From contig CM029121.1 in NCBI GenBank assembly GCA_016859345.1, forward strand, positions 539,329-603,328: 64,000 nt of DNA, read 5' to 3'. Positions within the stretch are counted from its first letter, which is position 1, and the number at the start of each line of letters is the position of its first letter. Below are positions 62,293 to 64,000 of this stretch, one piece after another. The DNA is from Istiophorus platypterus (Eukaryota > Chordata > Actinopteri > Istiophoriformes > Istiophoridae). The translations under genes and the position numbers were made by a program. The notes under the pieces are model-generated. The model was not told the origin of the DNA, searched no databases, and saw nothing but the letters and a program-made list of their open reading frames with translations.

Positions 62293-62475
62293 TTGGTTTC
62301 TACCCGTTAAAAATGAGTTTTCCTTACTATTGTCACCAAGTTTTTACTCATGGGGGTTTGTTGGTCCTATAGAAATAATAACTACAAAGCATATGCTCTA
62401 GACCTGCTCAATATGAAAAGTACCATTACATAACTTGCTATGTTATCGCACTATATTAATAAAAATGGATTTAGT
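62293..62475 (+). mobile_element. L2-type LINE 3' UTR fragment
   Basis: The order GGTTTCTACCCGTTAAAAATG, GAGTTTTCCTTACTATTGTC, GCTCATGGGGG-like (ACTCATGGGGGTTTG), then GCACTATATTAATAAAAATG is the characteristic 3' tail of fish L2 LINEs. No coding part is attached. Confidence 0.6.
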
Positions 62476-62479
62476 TGAA

Positions 62480-64000
62480 ATAATCCTCAGAAGTATTAAG
62501 ACATGTTATATACCCAAGATGTTGTTAAGTTCTTGAAAATGATGAAAAAACTAACTGGCATGCATTGTGCAGCGATCGCTGGTGATTGATTCTGCGCATG
62601 CCTGGTTCATCTCAAATGAGCCTGTTGACTGACAAGTATTGACAAGTATTGTTGTGGCAAGAATATAGAATAAAAATATATTAGCTCAAGTTCAAATGGA
62701 AAAAAAACAGGCAATGCTTAAATGTCCCACTTTTTCAGAACACACCCTACTTCCCTAATGTCATAATATATTTATATACATATATTTCTATATGCCATGG
62801 CAATACATTTGAACCACCCCTTTCAGTATTTACAAGACACCCCAATTTTACACAACATATTACTTCTTCTGGTATTGCATACAAAACCATGTGGAAAAGG
62901 GAAAGAAATACACACAAAATAAGATACTAAGATGACAAAACAAAAAAAATGTTTTGAATGAACTATTCACACAAATAAACTGTTACATGTCTATCAACTG
63001 ACTCAATAATGATATTCTTTTTTCCCCCAGTCTTTTTCCAGATAACTAGCTAATTCATTTGTTTCATATGTGAACAGGAAACCCAATCTCTTTTTACATT
63101 ACAAAACAGAGCATTCTGAAGTTCAAAAAAAATTACAGTAGAAAACAAATTTTACAAATTTGCTTTTCTTCCTCTAGATTAACACATTTTCCAATCTCCA
63201 CAGTAAGTAGTAAAATACCAAATCTCAGCTGGAAACAGAGATCTTTGCTTTTAGACGAATTATACACAACATAATTATCTGTACCATATTGTTTATCATC
63301 TCAAAAATACACAATTTTGGTTTTGTCCATAGTTCTACAGTCCATCGTCCTTTGTTCTCAGCAAATACAGATTCTATAAACAATATAAATTTTGAGCTTT
63401 TCATTATAAAAAAGAAAAAAAAATTGCAGAATAATGTCCACACCTTATTAGACGAAGACCCAATAATTTGTTTATCCCAGTTCTTGACTTTATACTTTCC
63501 TCCACGTCAAGTAACTGATGCTATATCTGAGCAATTCATATATTCCTGTGAGCCTCACATGATTCCCATTGCACGTCTCACACTATAGCCAACATTGGTA
63601 CATATTTATGGACACCCAGAAAATATCTCATGGCACTGTTTTGCACTGATTCACACACAGAGATATTTCTAGACCCCTGTGTTTCAAATGATTTCTCTAA
63701 CCATAAGATCTGATTTTTGTTTAAGTTCATTTCCAACAGGGAAGAAAAGAGCTGAGCTGTTGCTTAGCAAAAATTAAAAAAAAAAAAAACAACAAAAAAA
63801 CAAAAAAACAACTTATGGTAATTCAAGCGCAGACTTAAACTTCATTCTAAGTTTTATTAATAATTAGTGATTGCTTAGTGGGAATTATATTATACACGTC
63901 TGGGCTGTCAAAACAGTGAGATGATAGGTCAAAATTGTTTACCACCGCGTAATTTTGATTAACATTAAGTATTGAACATGTACGATTTTTCTTTGGCCAT
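62480..64000. other. Intergenic, nothing recognised
   Basis: AT-rich, with A-rich tracts at about 63413 and 63776-63810. Small open frames have no recognisable motifs. Confidence 0.5.

Noticed and set aside
1..64000. CRISPR array, operon, phage or bacterial defence system
   Set aside because: Spliced gene structure and vertebrate repeats show this is eukaryotic DNA. The tandem repeats lack the regular repeat-spacer pattern.

Overview
This window is vertebrate, and almost certainly teleost fish, nuclear DNA. The evidence is one large intron-rich gene with GT-AG splice sites, AT-rich non-coding sequence, and a dense mixture of Tc1-like transposons, L2-, L1- and R4-type LINEs, Ty3/gypsy pol, hAT MITE and tRNA-type SINE relics. 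No prokaryotic signal, operon, CRISPR array or rRNA gene is visible.

The one clearly intact gene is a CRY2-type cryptochrome on the minus strand, from the ATG at 50776 to the stop at 30216. It has 12 coding exons that join in frame through consensus splice sites into a 719-residue protein. The photolyase-homology core (residues 1 to about 497) follows vertebrate CRY1/CRY2 numbering exactly. The C-terminal tail of about 220 residues is long, with a basic cluster and a Glu-rich 15-bp tandem repeat. Its introns carry Tc1 copies (introns 1 and 10), a hAT-type MITE and a 538-bp element with 90-bp inverted ends (intron 1), and a short interspersed repeat (intron 3).

Layout: 1-8.3 kb is intergenic, with a possible hAT fragment, a 100-bp direct repeat, a SINE relic and CA-rich microsatellites. 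8.4-12.5 kb is a nearly full-length but dead L2 LINE on the minus strand, with an esterase-type ORF1. 12.7-14.4 kb is a degenerate CAGT-based array, followed by an internally deleted Tc1 element. 16.6-17.7 kb is an L1 relic, and 17.8-18.5 kb an antisense Tc1 relic. 25.8-27.4 kb is a Tc1 5' fragment abutting an antisense L2 relic. 30.2-50.8 kb is the cryptochrome gene. 51.9-52.6 kb is an exon-like, frameshifted Tyr/Ser/Gly-rich block. 53.2-54.6 kb is antisense Ty3/gypsy gag-pol debris. 54.8-57.4 kb is an R4/Rex6-type LINE next to a (TA)n tract. 57.7-62.5 kb holds further Tc1 and L2 fragments and a striking 26-bp hairpin.

I found no convincing new multi-gene system. The items most worth a second look are the unusual cryptochrome (Ala-Ala in the serine loop, Cys at the CRY1 Ser280 position, Cys in the usual Arg-Arg-Tyr, expanded tail), the exon-like block upstream of it, and several structured repeats. 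Domain and family calls come from recognising motifs by eye; no database search was run.
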